Source: Mycolicibacterium moriokaense
Lineage (GTDB): Bacteria; Actinomycetota; Actinomycetes; Mycobacteriales; Mycobacteriaceae
Length of the DNA stretch: 64,000 nt
Assembly (NCBI RefSeq): GCF_003347205.1
Contig: NZ_QQBJ01000004.1
Location: forward strand, 310,001 to 374,000
Direction of reading: 5' to 3'
Shown piece after piece: positions 10,929 through 22,756 of this stretch. Made by a program: the position numbers and the translations under genes. The notes under the pieces were generated by a model that did not search any database, was not told the DNA's origin, and saw only the letters and a list, made by a program, of their open reading frames with translations. Positions within the stretch are counted from its first letter, which is position 1. Each line of letters starts with the position of its first letter.

Positions 10929-11735
10929 ATGAGCCTCTCCCACTATCGTCGGCTCGGCGAGGACGGCGAGTACCAGAGTTTCGAGTCCACCGACTACACC
11001 CGCAGCAACTGGGACCCCGAGATCCAGCACGGCTCCCCGCCGCTGGCGTTGATGACGAAACTGATCGAGGAACTCGCCGGCGACGCACCCCTGCGTATCG
11101 GCCGGGTGTCGATGGACATCCTGGGCGCCATTCCCGTTGCGCCGGTTCGGGTTCGGGCGTGGGTGCAGCGGCCGGGCAGCCGCATCTGCCTGATGGGCGC
11201 CGAAATGGGGGCGGCGCGCGAGGGCGGCCCCGATCGTGCCGTCGCTCGCGCGTCGGCCTGGCTGTTGGCCACCAGCGACACCGCCGACGTGGCCACCGAT
11301 CGATTCCCGCCGCTGCTCGAGGGCGACGCGGACCCGGTGCCGCACAGCTGGGAGGGTGCGACCGGCTACCTGGAAGCGATCAGCTGGCGCAGACAACGCT
11401 CACTCGACAACGGCTCCCCGGTGGTGTGGATGAGCCCGCTGGCGGACCTGGTGGACGACGAGCAGATGACGCAGACACAGCGCCTGGCGCTGGTCGTGGA
11501 CTGCGCCAACGGGGCCGGAGCGGCCATCGATCCCGCGGAGTTCGTGTTCATGAACACCGACACCGCCGTGCACCTGCACCGGGTTCCTGTCGGCAACGAT
11601 TTCGGGCTGCGGGCACGCGGGTCGATCGGGCCCGACGGCATCGGTGTCACCACCGCGGACGTGTTCGACCGGCAGGGGTTCATCGGAACCTGCGCGCAGA
11701 CCCTTTTCGTGCAGCGGCGCCCCGACCCTATATAG
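10929..11735 (+). CDS. Acyl-CoA thioesterase-like double-hotdog protein
   Basis: A 268-residue protein with two hotdog-like halves: the first around PEIQHGSPPLALMTKLIEEL and RVSMDILGAIPVAPVRV, the second around CANGAGAAIDPAEFVFMNTD and a VTTADVFDRQGFIGTCAQTLF ending. This is the actinobacterial thioesterase-family layout (TesB/HTH-fold class). Such proteins hydrolyse acyl-CoA esters; the substrate here is unknown. The ATG lies 22 bp after the nuclease gene, indicating co-transcription. Its stop codon TAG is embedded in the first palindrome of the operator that precedes arsR. Confidence 0.75.
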   Translation: MSLSHYRRLGEDGEYQSFESTDYTRSNWDPEIQHGSPPLALMTKLIEELAGDAPLRIGRVSMDILGAIPVAPVRVRAWVQRPGSRICLMGAEMGAAREGGPDRAVARASAWLLATSDTADVATDRFPPLLEGDADPVPHSWEGATGYLEAISWRRQRSLDNGSPVVWMSPLADLVDDEQMTQTQRLALVVDCANGAGAAIDPAEFVFMNTDTAVHLHRVPVGNDFGLRARGSIGPDGIGVTTADVFDRQGFIGTCAQTLFVQRRPDPI

Positions 11736-11754
11736 GGTTGCGTCTATATAGACG
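11725..11754. promoter_or_regulatory. Tandem 14-bp palindromes, candidate ArsR operator
   Basis: ACCCTATATAGGGT (11725-11738) and CGTCTATATAGACG (11741-11754) are both perfect palindromes with the same CTATATAG core. Their centres are 16 bp apart, about 1.5 helical turns. They end 18 bp before the GTG of the arsR gene. AT-rich dyads of this kind are typical ArsR/SmtB sites. The first copy covers the stop codon of the upstream thioesterase gene. Confidence 0.8.
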
Positions 11755-11772
11755 GAGTGCAATACTCAGGCC

Positions 11773-12090
11773 GTGGACGTGTTCGAGGCGGTTGCCGAAC
11801 CCAGCAGGCGGGCCCTGCTCGACGCACTCACCGGCGGGGAGCGCACCGCCGGGGAGTTGGTCGCCACGCTGCCGGGCCTGACGCAGCCGACGGTGTCTCG
11901 GCACCTGCGGGTCCTTCGCGAAGTCGGGCTGGTCGAAGTGCGCCCCGACGCCCAGCGCCGGATCTATGCCCTGCGCGCCGACGGCCTCGTCCAGATCGAT
12001 GAGTGGATCGACCGGTACCGGCGCTACTGGACCGATCATCTCGACGCCCTGGAGCGACACCTGCACGCGAAACACGGGAGCCAGAAGTGA
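11773..12090 (+). CDS. ArsR-family transcriptional regulator
   Basis: A 105-residue winged-helix repressor. The recognition region is AGELVATLPGLTQPTVSRHLRVLREVGLV, a standard ArsR helix-turn-helix, followed by a wing (VRPDAQRRIYALRADGL). No cysteine-based metal site is visible, which fits the non-metal subgroup that pairs with SRPBCC proteins. It is first in a three-gene unit: its stop overlaps the GTG of the AHSA1-domain gene by 4 bp. It is probably autoregulated through the two palindromes just upstream. Confidence 0.88.
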   Translation: MDVFEAVAEPSRRALLDALTGGERTAGELVATLPGLTQPTVSRHLRVLREVGLVEVRPDAQRRIYALRADGLVQIDEWIDRYRRYWTDHLDALERHLHAKHGSQK

Positions 12091-12587
12091 CCGGCCGCGA
12101 AGGGCAGCTGACCGTCGACGGCGACCGCGCGGTGCTGGTTTTCGAGCGGCGGCTGCCCTATTCCGTCGATCTCGTGTGGTCGGCGATCACCGACCCCGAC
12201 CAACGCGGGCAATGGTTCGGCGAAACCTCGATCGACGGGCGCGAGGGCGGGCTGATCGACATGGTCGCCACGGGTCCGCCACTGCCTCCGGAGATGAAGC
12301 GGATGACCGGGCGCATCCTGGTGTGGGATCCGCCGCATGTGCTCGAACACGAGTGGCGGCAGGCGATCGTCGAGGACAGTGTCGTGCGATACGAGCTTGC
12401 GCCCGACGGGGCGGGCACCCTGCTCCGCTTCACCCACCGCGGGCTCGGTGCCCGCAACGCGACGGGCTTCCGAGCCGGTACACACGCCTTCCTCGACCGG
12501 CTCGAGGCCTACCTCGCCGGCGACGAGCCGCCCGACTGGTCCACCAGGCGCCAGGAAATCGTTCAAGCCCAGCGAGAGGCGAATTGA
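12087..12587 (+). CDS. SRPBCC / AHSA1-domain protein
   Basis: A 166-residue START-like fold protein: the N-terminal strand FERRLPYSVDLVWSAITDPDQRGQWFGE is the hallmark of the AHSA1 (activator of Hsp90 ATPase-like) subgroup, followed by ILVWDPPHVLEHEWRQ and LLRFTHRGLG. Such domains bind hydrophobic ligands. Pairing with an ArsR regulator is very common in actinobacteria. The start is the GTG overlapping the arsR stop (GTGA), so translation is coupled. The ligand is unknown. Confidence 0.85.
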   Translation: MTGREGQLTVDGDRAVLVFERRLPYSVDLVWSAITDPDQRGQWFGETSIDGREGGLIDMVATGPPLPPEMKRMTGRILVWDPPHVLEHEWRQAIVEDSVVRYELAPDGAGTLLRFTHRGLGARNATGFRAGTHAFLDRLEAYLAGDEPPDWSTRRQEIVQAQREAN

Positions 12588-12588
12588 C

Positions 12589-13224
12589 ATGTCGAACAAC
12601 GGATCCCACATCTCAGCACCCACTGTTGTGATCGCCTACCAGTCGGGCTTCGGTCACACCGCTGAGCTGGCGACCGCCGTCGCGCAGGGCACCCGCGACG
12701 CGGGAGCGCACAGCACGCTGATCGCCGTCGACGCCATGACCGACGAGCACTGGGACGTTCTCGACGACGCCGACGCCATCGTGTTCGGAAGTGCCACTTA
12801 CATGGGCAATGTGTCCGCGGCGTTCCAGGCGTTCGCCGAGCAGACCGGGCGACGGTGCATGAACGGCACCTGGCGCGACAAGGTGTCAGCCGGTTTCACC
12901 AACTCCGGCGCGAAGGCCGGCGACAAGATGCACACCTTGACGTCGCTGGCGGTTTTCGCCGCGCAGCACCACATGCACTGGGTGAACCTGGGATTGGGGG
13001 CGGGCTGGAACAGCTCGCGCGGCGACGAGAGCGACCTCAACAGGCTCGGGTTCTGGCTCGGCGCCGGTGCGGCCACCGACGTCGACGCGGGCCCGGATCA
13101 GATGCACGAGTCCGATATCCGCACGTGCCGACACCTCGGCTTCCGGATCGCGGAAGTCACCCGCCAGCTCATCCTCGGTCGAGCGGCGTCATCTCCTGCA
13201 GCATCGTCGGCACCAACTCGCTGA
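12589..13224 (+). CDS. Flavodoxin/WrbA-like NAD(P)H:quinone reductase
   Basis: A 211-residue flavoprotein. The FMN phosphate loop is VVIAYQSGFGHTAELA, and the isoalloxazine-binding loops are VFGSATYMGNVSAAFQAF and FTNSGAKAGDKMHTLTSL. The QHHMHWVNLG segment resembles WrbA-type reductases. It starts 1 bp after the preceding stop and so is third in the arsR-AHSA1 operon. Its last 56 bp overlap the 3' end of the convergent flavoprotein gene, an unusually long antisense overlap. Confidence 0.82.
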   Translation: MSNNGSHISAPTVVIAYQSGFGHTAELATAVAQGTRDAGAHSTLIAVDAMTDEHWDVLDDADAIVFGSATYMGNVSAAFQAFAEQTGRRCMNGTWRDKVSAGFTNSGAKAGDKMHTLTSLAVFAAQHHMHWVNLGLGAGWNSSRGDESDLNRLGFWLGAGAATDVDAGPDQMHESDIRTCRHLGFRIAEVTRQLILGRAASSPAASSAPTR

Positions 13225-14554
13225 CGGTCGGATGAATGTGCATCGTTCGCGAGATCGCGGTGTAGGGGTCTTTCGCCGACATCACATCGAGGATCGAGTG
13301 GATGACCTCGTCGCCGCCGACGCCCAGGATGGCCGCGCCGAGAATCTCTTTCGTCTCGGCGTCGACGACCACCTTCATGAAGCCCTGCGTCTCCCCCTTC
13401 TCGACTGCACGTCCGACCCGGGTCATCGGCCTCTTGCCCACCAACGCTTTACGGCCGGACTCGCGCACCTGGTCGACGGTCATGCCCGCACGGCCGAGGG
13501 GCGGGTCGATGTAGAGCGCGTAGGTGGGTACCCGGTCGCTGATCCGCCGCGGATCGTCATCGAGCAGGTTGGCCGCCACGATCTCGAAGTCGTTGTACGA
13601 GGTGTGGGTGAACGCCCCGCGGCCGTTGCAGTCGCCCATCGCCCAGATGTGGCTGACGTTGGTGCGGCACTGGTCGTCGACCAGGACGTTGCCTCTGGCG
13701 TCGGTCTGCACGCCCGCGTTCTCCAGCCCGAGGTCGTCGGTGTTGGGGCGGCGCCCGATCGCCATCAGCAGGTGTGAACCGGTGATCGGGTCGGCGCCCT
13801 CGCGCGGGGTAACCTCGAACCCGTTGTCCCGGTTGCGGAACGAGATGGCCGTCGCATTCAGCTCGACGGCGATGCCCTCGTTTTCCAGGATCTCCTTGAT
13901 GGCGGCCGAGACGTCCTCGTCCTCCCGCGATGTCAGCCGCGGGCCCTTTTCGATGACGGTCACCTGCGCGCCGAAGCGCCGGTACATCTGCGCGAACTCC
14001 AGCGCGATGTAGCTGCCGCCGATGATGACGAGGTGTTCGGGCAGTGTGTCCAGGTCGAGGATGCCAACGTTGGTCATGTAGTCGATATCGGACAGTCCCG
14101 GCATGTCCGGCACCACTGCGCGGCCGCCGACGTTCAGGAAGATCTTGTCGGCAGCCAGGAGTTCGTCGTCGACCCGGATGGTGTGCGGATCCTCGAAACG
14201 CGCGTGGCCGCGAATCAGGGTGCAGTTGTCCATGCCCTCGAGCCACGACTCGACGCCCTCGCGGTCGCCGGTCATCACCTTGTCCTTGCGGGCCTTGACC
14301 TTCGCCATATCCACGCTGACATCCCCCGTGCCGATGCCGTATTCGGCGCCGCGGCGGGCCGTTTGAGCCGCGTGGGCACTGGCCACCAGCGTCTTGGTGG
14401 GGATGCAGCCGTAGTTCACGCACGTGCCGCCGACCAATTTCCGCTCGATCACCGCGACGCTGTGCCCGGCGGCGGTGAGCCTGCCCGCGAGCGGTGGGCC
14501 GGCCTGGCCGGCCCCGATGATGATTGCGTCGAATTTTCTAGGCGCAGTTGCCAT
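13169..14554 (-). CDS. MerA-like FAD/NAD(P)-disulfide oxidoreductase
   Basis: A class I pyridine nucleotide-disulfide oxidoreductase of 461 residues. The FAD-binding motif is IIIGAGQAGPPLAGRL, the redox disulfide is GGTCVNYGCIPTKT, the NAD(P) motif is LVIIGGSYIALEFAQMY, and the second FAD motif is VSHIWAMGDCNG. The C-terminal dimerisation domain ends with MHIHPTVSELVPTML, which carries the family His-Pro. It lacks the N-terminal metal-binding domain and the C-terminal Cys-Cys pair of true mercuric reductases, so mercury reduction is unlikely. It is followed directly by the DUF4126 gene on the same strand. Confidence 0.85.
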   Translation of the reverse strand: MATAPRKFDAIIIGAGQAGPPLAGRLTAAGHSVAVIERKLVGGTCVNYGCIPTKTLVASAHAAQTARRGAEYGIGTGDVSVDMAKVKARKDKVMTGDREGVESWLEGMDNCTLIRGHARFEDPHTIRVDDELLAADKIFLNVGGRAVVPDMPGLSDIDYMTNVGILDLDTLPEHLVIIGGSYIALEFAQMYRRFGAQVTVIEKGPRLTSREDEDVSAAIKEILENEGIAVELNATAISFRNRDNGFEVTPREGADPITGSHLLMAIGRRPNTDDLGLENAGVQTDARGNVLVDDQCRTNVSHIWAMGDCNGRGAFTHTSYNDFEIVAANLLDDDPRRISDRVPTYALYIDPPLGRAGMTVDQVRESGRKALVGKRPMTRVGRAVEKGETQGFMKVVVDAETKEILGAAILGVGGDEVIHSILDVMSAKDPYTAISRTMHIHPTVSELVPTMLQEMTPLDRG

Positions 14555-15058
14555 TCAGATGACCGCTGCGAGCGCGACGATCGCGAATCCGCCGACGATG
14601 GCGATCGCATCCTCGACCAGCGCGACGGGCAGATCGTGTCCGCCGTTGGCGGCGACGAGCCGCTGACGTGCCTCGGCGCCACCGAGGGTGCCGATCACTG
14701 CGCCGATCATCGCCGCGCCGATCGCCCCGACCACCACCCCCCATTGCGTCGGATTCAGGACGGCACCGGTGGCCAGGACCGCGCCGGCGAAACCACCGGT
14801 CAACAGCCGAGCCCCGAACTGTTGGGGTACTTTTCGGCTTGGTGTGCTGGACAGCTGGTCGGTGACCAGTTCACCGAGCGCAAGGATGGTCAGCACCGTC
14901 ACCGTGATGGGATGCGCCACCCACTGAGCCCAAGTCCCGTCCAGGCTGATCCAGCCGAGCGCTCCCGCCCAGGCGACCACGGCGGGAGCGGTGAAGGCGC
15001 GCAAACCGGCGACCACACCGATCAGCAGCGCGTACAGCAGCACCAGGAAATACGTCAT
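14555..15058 (-). CDS. DUF4126 membrane protein
   Basis: A 167-residue protein with about five hydrophobic segments and the DUF4126 pattern: GVVAGLRAFTAPAVVAWA at the N-terminus and a Gly-rich GAIGAAMIGAVIGTLGG helix. It corresponds to Rv2120c, upstream of hisG. The function is unknown. It is read before the flavoprotein gene, whose ATG begins immediately after this stop with no gap. Confidence 0.78.
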   Translation of the reverse strand: MTYFLVLLYALLIGVVAGLRAFTAPAVVAWAGALGWISLDGTWAQWVAHPITVTVLTILALGELVTDQLSSTPSRKVPQQFGARLLTGGFAGAVLATGAVLNPTQWGVVVGAIGAAMIGAVIGTLGGAEARQRLVAANGGHDLPVALVEDAIAIVGGFAIVALAAVI

Positions 15059-15128
15059 GCGAACCTCCGACCGGTGAAGACGTCACCCGGACGCTAACAC
15101 GGGCGAGCGAACAGAACCGGGCTTAGTT

Positions 15129-15980
15129 TCAGAAGCGGCAGAACCTGATGTCGGAGGCGAGTATTGCCTTGGCGCCGATGGCCGCCAACTCGTCCATGAT
15201 CGCGTTGACGTCGCGGCGCGGCACCAGTGCACGCACCGCCACCCATCCCGGATCGGCCAGCGGCGCGATGGTCGGTGACTCGAGCCCGGGGGTAACGGCG
15301 GTGGCCGCGTCGAGCAGGCCGCGGGGGCAGTCGTAGTCCAGCATCAGGTACTGCTGGCCGAAGACCACACCCTGCACGCGCGCGGCCAACTGGTCACGCG
15401 CCGCGGCGTTCTCGTCGCCCGGATCGGCGTGTTCGATCAGCACCGCCTCTGAATCGCACAGCGGCTCACCGAAGGCCATCAGGCCGTGCAGGCCGAGCGT
15501 GCGGCCCGAACCCACCACGTCGGCGATGGCGTCGGCCACGCCCAGAGCGACCGAGATCTCGACCGCGCCGTCGAGGCGGATCACGGTCGCCTCGATCCGG
15601 TTGGCCGCCAGATCCTTTCGGACCAGGTGCGGAAAAGCCGTCGCGATCCGCTTGCCCGCGAGATCGGCCACCGTCCAGTCGCGGCCTGCGGGAGCGGCGT
15701 ACCGGAAGGACGACGAGCCGAAACCCAGCGCCAGCCGCTCGCGCACCGTGGCGTCAGACTCGGCCGCGAGGTCACGGCCGGTGATGCCGAAATCCAACTG
15801 GCCCGATCCGACATAGATCGCAATGTCCTTGGGGCGCAGAAAGAAGAACTCCACGTTGTTGACGGGATCGAGGACGGTGAGATCCTTCGGGTCGGTGCGG
15901 CGACGGTAACCGGCTTCCGAGAGGATCTCGGCGGCGGGCTCGCTCAGCGTGCCCTTGTTGGGTACCGCGACCCGCAGCAT
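15129..15980 (-). CDS. hisG: ATP phosphoribosyltransferase HisG (long form)
   Basis: First enzyme of histidine synthesis, joining ATP and PRPP; 283 residues, the long form with a C-terminal ACT-like domain for histidine feedback. Landmarks are [16 protein letters not shown] at the start, [20 protein letters not shown], the PRPP loop [10 protein letters not shown], and the ending [14 protein letters not shown]. The ATG at 15980 gives the M. tuberculosis N-terminus. An in-frame ATG at 16019 overlaps the hisE stop (TGATG), would add 13 residues and has better coupling, so it is a real alternative. Confidence 0.93.
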   Translation of the reverse strand: MLRVAVPNKGTLSEPAAEILSEAGYRRRTDPKDLTVLDPVNNVEFFFLRPKDIAIYVGSGQLDFGITGRDLAAESDATVRERLALGFGSSSFRYAAPAGRDWTVADLAGKRIATAFPHLVRKDLAANRIEATVIRLDGAVEISVALGVADAIADVVGSGRTLGLHGLMAFGEPLCDSEAVLIEHADPGDENAAARDQLAARVQGVVFGQQYLMLDYDCPRGLLDAATAVTPGLESPTIAPLADPGWVAVRALVPRRDVNAIMDELAAIGAKAILASDIRFCRF

Positions 15981-16018
15981 GCCGTTGGTCGATGAGCCAC
16001 TTGGGCGGGGGCCGGCCA

Positions 16019-16300
16019 TCAGAGCTTCTGATACACGTCATCGAGGGACAATCCGCGCGAGATCATCAGCACCTGCGTCCAGTAGAGCAACTGGCTGATC
16101 TCCTCGGCCAACGAGTCGTCGCCCTCGTGTTCGGCGGCCAGCCACACCTCACCGGCCTCCTCGAGGATCTTCTTGCCCAGCCCGTGCACGCCGCCGTCGA
16201 GGGCGGCGACCGTGCCGCTGCCGTCCGGCCGGGTGCGCGCCTTTTCGCTCAACTCGGCGAACAGCGCATCGAAGGTCTTCACGGTGCGCGATTGTTTCAC
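16019..16300 (-). CDS. hisE: Phosphoribosyl-ATP pyrophosphatase HisE
   Basis: Second step of histidine synthesis, converting PR-ATP to PR-AMP; 93 residues, the usual length. The all-alpha MazG-like motif is [17 protein letters not shown], followed by [14 protein letters not shown], with Glu and Asp residues for Mg binding. The start is GTG. It precedes hisG on the same strand and is fused to nothing, as is normal for mycobacteria, which have hisI elsewhere. Confidence 0.93.
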   Translation of the reverse strand: MKQSRTVKTFDALFAELSEKARTRPDGSGTVAALDGGVHGLGKKILEEAGEVWLAAEHEGDDSLAEEISQLLYWTQVLMISRGLSLDDVYQKL

Positions 16301-16354
16301 GCGGGCGGTGCCGCGGTCACGCGGGTTTGCGCCGGTCGGCCCGCCGAATGACCC

Positions 16355-17812
16355 TCAGTGCCCGGCGGGCGCCACGTGCGCTTCGCCGTGCATGTCCTCC
16401 AGATGCTTGCCCTTGGTTTCGTCGACCCACTTCCAGACGAACAGGAACGACAGCACCGCGCAGATCGCGTAGAAGCCGTACGCAATGCCCAGCGAGAAGG
16501 CGCCCAACGCCGGGAACGACGCGGTGATCAGGCAGTTGGCGATCCACTGTGCGGCGGCCGCAAGGCCCAGCGCCGCACCGCGGATGCGGTTCGGGAACAT
16601 CTCGCCCAGCAGCACCCAGACGACGGGTCCCCACGACATGCCGAACGACACCACGAAGAGGTTGGCGGCGACCAACGCGATCGGACCGGCCGCCCCCTCC
16701 AACGTCGGCTGGCCGTCGACCACCGGGGCGGTGCCGAAGATCACCGCCATGGTGCCCAGCGTGACCGCCATGCCGGTGGAGCCGATCAGCAGCAACGGCT
16801 TGCGGCCGATCTTGTCGATCAGCGCGATCGCGATCAGGGTGGTCGCGATGTTCGTGATCGAGGTGATCACCGTGATCACGAATGCCTGGCTCTCCCCGAA
16901 ACCGACCGCCTCCCACAGCACGTTGGAGTAGTAGAAGATCACGTTGATGCCGACGAACTGCTGGAACACCGACAGGAACACGCCGACCCAGACGATCCCG
17001 TAGATACCGCCCGTCGGCTTCCTCAGGTCGCTCCACGACGGCGGCTTCTCGGCCTTGAGCGACTCCTGGATGCGGGTGATCGTCAGTTCCAGGTTCTTCT
17101 CGCCCAACAGCATCGTGAGTACCCGCCGGGCCTCCGGGATGCGGTACGAGGCAACGAGATAACGCGGCGACTCGGGAATCGTGTATGCGAGCGCACCGTA
17201 GACGATCGCGGGCACCGCCATGATGATGAACATCCAGCGCCAGGCCTCCATGCCCATCCACAGCACCTCGCGCGAACCGCCGGCCAGGTGCGCCAGCAGC
17301 GCGTCGACGGCCAATGACACGAAGATGCCGGTGACGATCGCCAACTGTTGCAGCGAGCCCAGCCTGCCGCGGATGCGTGGCGGCGATGTCTCGGCGATGT
17401 AAGCGGGGGCGATCACCGACGCGACACCCACCCCGATGCCGCCGATGACGCGGAACAAGCCGAACATCCAGACGTTGACCGCCAGGCCCGTTCCGAACGC
17501 ACTGATGAGGAACAGCAGCGCGGCGATCTTCATCACCGACAGCCGGCCGATCTTGTCCGCCAACCGGCCGGCGACCACCGCGCCCAGCGCCGCACCGATG
17601 AGTGCCGCGGCGACGGCGATGCCCGTCACCGTCTTGCTGATCGCGAATTGGTCCTCGACCGCGGCCACCGCGCCGTTGATCACCGCGCTGTCGTAGCCGA
17701 ACAGCAGGCCGCCGAGGGCGGCTACCGATGCGATTCGAACGACGCGACCACTGTGCTCGGTGTCCTCGTATTCCAAGCCCGCTCCAGGTTCACCGGCTGG
17801 TCCGTGAGTCAT
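16355..17812 (-). CDS. glcP: MFS sugar porter, GlcP-like glucose permease
   Basis: A 485-residue, 12-helix major facilitator of the sugar porter family. Signatures are LGGLLFGYDSAVINGAV in helix 1, GRLADKIGRLSVMK, the PESPRYLV loop, QQFVGINVIFYYSNVLW in helix 7 and VDETKGK at the C-terminus. These match sugar:H+ symporters. Its position next to hisE corresponds to GlcP of M. smegmatis as I recall it, so glucose uptake is the likely role. M. tuberculosis has a PPE gene at this place instead. Confidence 0.83.
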   Translation of the reverse strand: MTHGPAGEPGAGLEYEDTEHSGRVVRIASVAALGGLLFGYDSAVINGAVAAVEDQFAISKTVTGIAVAAALIGAALGAVVAGRLADKIGRLSVMKIAALLFLISAFGTGLAVNVWMFGLFRVIGGIGVGVASVIAPAYIAETSPPRIRGRLGSLQQLAIVTGIFVSLAVDALLAHLAGGSREVLWMGMEAWRWMFIIMAVPAIVYGALAYTIPESPRYLVASYRIPEARRVLTMLLGEKNLELTITRIQESLKAEKPPSWSDLRKPTGGIYGIVWVGVFLSVFQQFVGINVIFYYSNVLWEAVGFGESQAFVITVITSITNIATTLIAIALIDKIGRKPLLLIGSTGMAVTLGTMAVIFGTAPVVDGQPTLEGAAGPIALVAANLFVVSFGMSWGPVVWVLLGEMFPNRIRGAALGLAAAAQWIANCLITASFPALGAFSLGIAYGFYAICAVLSFLFVWKWVDETKGKHLEDMHGEAHVAPAGH

Positions 17813-17869
17813 GAGACGCCCTTCCGCAGCGTTGCGTGATGGAAGTCACATTCAAACACAGACCACGGG

Positions 17870-18553
17870 TCAGGCGGTGCGTTCTCCGCACTGCGTAATC
17901 AGTTGGGAATGAATGGCGCGCAGGTCGGCGGGCTCGAGCCCGGCCAACGAGGACACATGGCGGCGCCCGCTGCCGCCGGGCACCTCGACGGCATTGGGCA
18001 CCACCAACACCGGGCAACCGGCGCGCTCGGCGGCGGCGGCGCCGGTGACCGAGTCCTCGACGGCCAGGCATTGCTCCGGCGCCAGCCCCAGCAACTCCGC
18101 AGCCCGCAGATACGGGTCCGGAGCAGGTTTGCCGCTGGGCACCTCGTCGCCGCACACCGTCGCGGAGAAGTAGTGTCGGCCAATACCATTCAATGCCCGC
18201 TCGGTGAGCGCGCGATGCGTGTTGGTAACCAACGCCATCGGCGTCTGCTCGGCGGCAAGCGCGTTCAACAACTCGTTGGCGCCGTCACACCACTGCAGGC
18301 CGTCGTCGAAAAGTTCGGCGGTGTAGTCGTTGAGCCAGCGACTGGACTCCGCCATCGCGGCGGCGTCGAGGTCCAGTTCGAGGTCGGTGTAGACGATGCG
18401 CATGGTGTTCTCGGCAACGCTGCCCACCATCGATGCGCGCACCGCGGGCGTCAGCACGCCGCCGAGGGTCTCGTACAGCGCAGCCAGGGATACGTCCCAG
18501 ACCTTTTCGGAATCGACAAGGGTGCCGTCCATGTCCCACAGCACCGCCTTCAT
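17870..18553 (-). CDS. HAD-superfamily phosphatase (subfamily IA)
   Basis: A 227-residue HAD hydrolase. Motif I is LWDMDGTLVDSE (nucleophile and acid-base Asp), motif II is ALVTNTHRA, motif III the Lys in SGKPAPDPYL, and motif IV CLAVEDSVTGAAAA. A helical cap follows motif I, which is the beta-phosphoglucomutase/phosphatase type. The substrate is unknown, probably a small phosphorylated metabolite. It lies between glcP and metH on the same strand. Confidence 0.88.
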   Translation of the reverse strand: MKAVLWDMDGTLVDSEKVWDVSLAALYETLGGVLTPAVRASMVGSVAENTMRIVYTDLELDLDAAAMAESSRWLNDYTAELFDDGLQWCDGANELLNALAAEQTPMALVTNTHRALTERALNGIGRHYFSATVCGDEVPSGKPAPDPYLRAAELLGLAPEQCLAVEDSVTGAAAAERAGCPVLVVPNAVEVPGGSGRRHVSSLAGLEPADLRAIHSQLITQCGERTA

Positions 18554-18636
18554 GAGGCCGCCGCGCAGGCAGGTGAATCAGAAGCGTTCGGCGACATTGC
18601 GTTTCGCCTCAGTGCACAAGATGATGCCGGCACAGC

Positions 18637-22371
<3,735 letters not shown>

Positions 22372-22376
22372 GTGCG

Positions 22377-22395
22377 CTCCTTCCATTGCGGAAGG
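22377..22395 (-). promoter_or_regulatory. metH ribosome binding site within a sequestering hairpin
   Basis: On the minus strand the Shine-Dalgarno GGAAGGAG (22384-22377) ends 5 nt before the metH GTG. Its GGAAGG (22384-22379) can pair fully with CCTTCC (22395-22390) across a 5-nt loop GCAAT, hiding the ribosome binding site. The CCTTCC arm shares bases 22393-22395 with the riboswitch pseudoknot, so the two structures exclude one another. Confidence 0.75.
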
Positions 22396-22463
22396 CGTCC
22401 TTGGAACTGTCGAGCGTGGCGGAACCGGCTCAAGACCCGGACCCGTTGCAACGCCTCTCGACA
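22393..22463 (-). ncRNA. S-adenosylhomocysteine (SAH) riboswitch of metH
   Basis: In the metH leader, P1 is TGTCGAG (22463-22457) paired with CTCGACA (22414-22408). The 5' strand continues with AGGCGT and TGCAA, as in the SAH aptamer consensus. P2 is CGGGTCCGG with CCGGTTCCG, interrupted by a G-T pair and a T-T mismatch. After P1 comes GTTCCAAGG, then ACGCCT (22398-22393), which pairs with AGGCGT (22456-22451) to make the P4 pseudoknot. This matches the known SAH architecture. Such elements turn on genes that recycle SAH or homocysteine when SAH rises. Confidence 0.88.
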
Positions 22464-22756
22464 GGGGAATTCTACGTGGTCACCCGACCGACGTCTGGAC
22501 GCCCAGTTCATTGCGCCTGAGCGACGGCTCGCGAACGTTATCGGCAGTGTCAGCCGCAATGTCGTATCCCAGAGTTAACCAGATTGCAGGCGAACGTATT
22601 TCGTCTCGACCGCGTCCCCCAGGGTGTCGACGTCGTAAGGGGTCGCGCCGGACGGATGGTCGTTCGCGCATGTCACACAAACAGGGTAGTCGGTCTACCA
22701 AATTGGGCACGTGTCCATAGGGCTCGTCGAGCCCACCCAGGCCTTACGCTGAGGAA
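22464..22756. other. Non-coding gap between the metH riboswitch and PAC2 gene
   Basis: No credible gene is visible. It must contain the metH promoter (minus strand) and the promoter of the PAC2 gene (plus strand). A perfect dyad GGGCTCG-T-CGAGCCC lies at 22720-22734, 22 bp before the PAC2 GTG, and could be a protein-binding site. Confidence 0.5.

Noticed and set aside
13169-14554. True mercuric reductase
   Set aside because: It has the redox Cys pair but no N-terminal heavy-metal domain and no C-terminal Cys-Cys, and no mer genes are nearby.
22480-22710. Possible small gene between metH and PAC2
   Set aside because: No family resemblance and poor codon pattern; the region is better explained as promoters and riboswitch leader.
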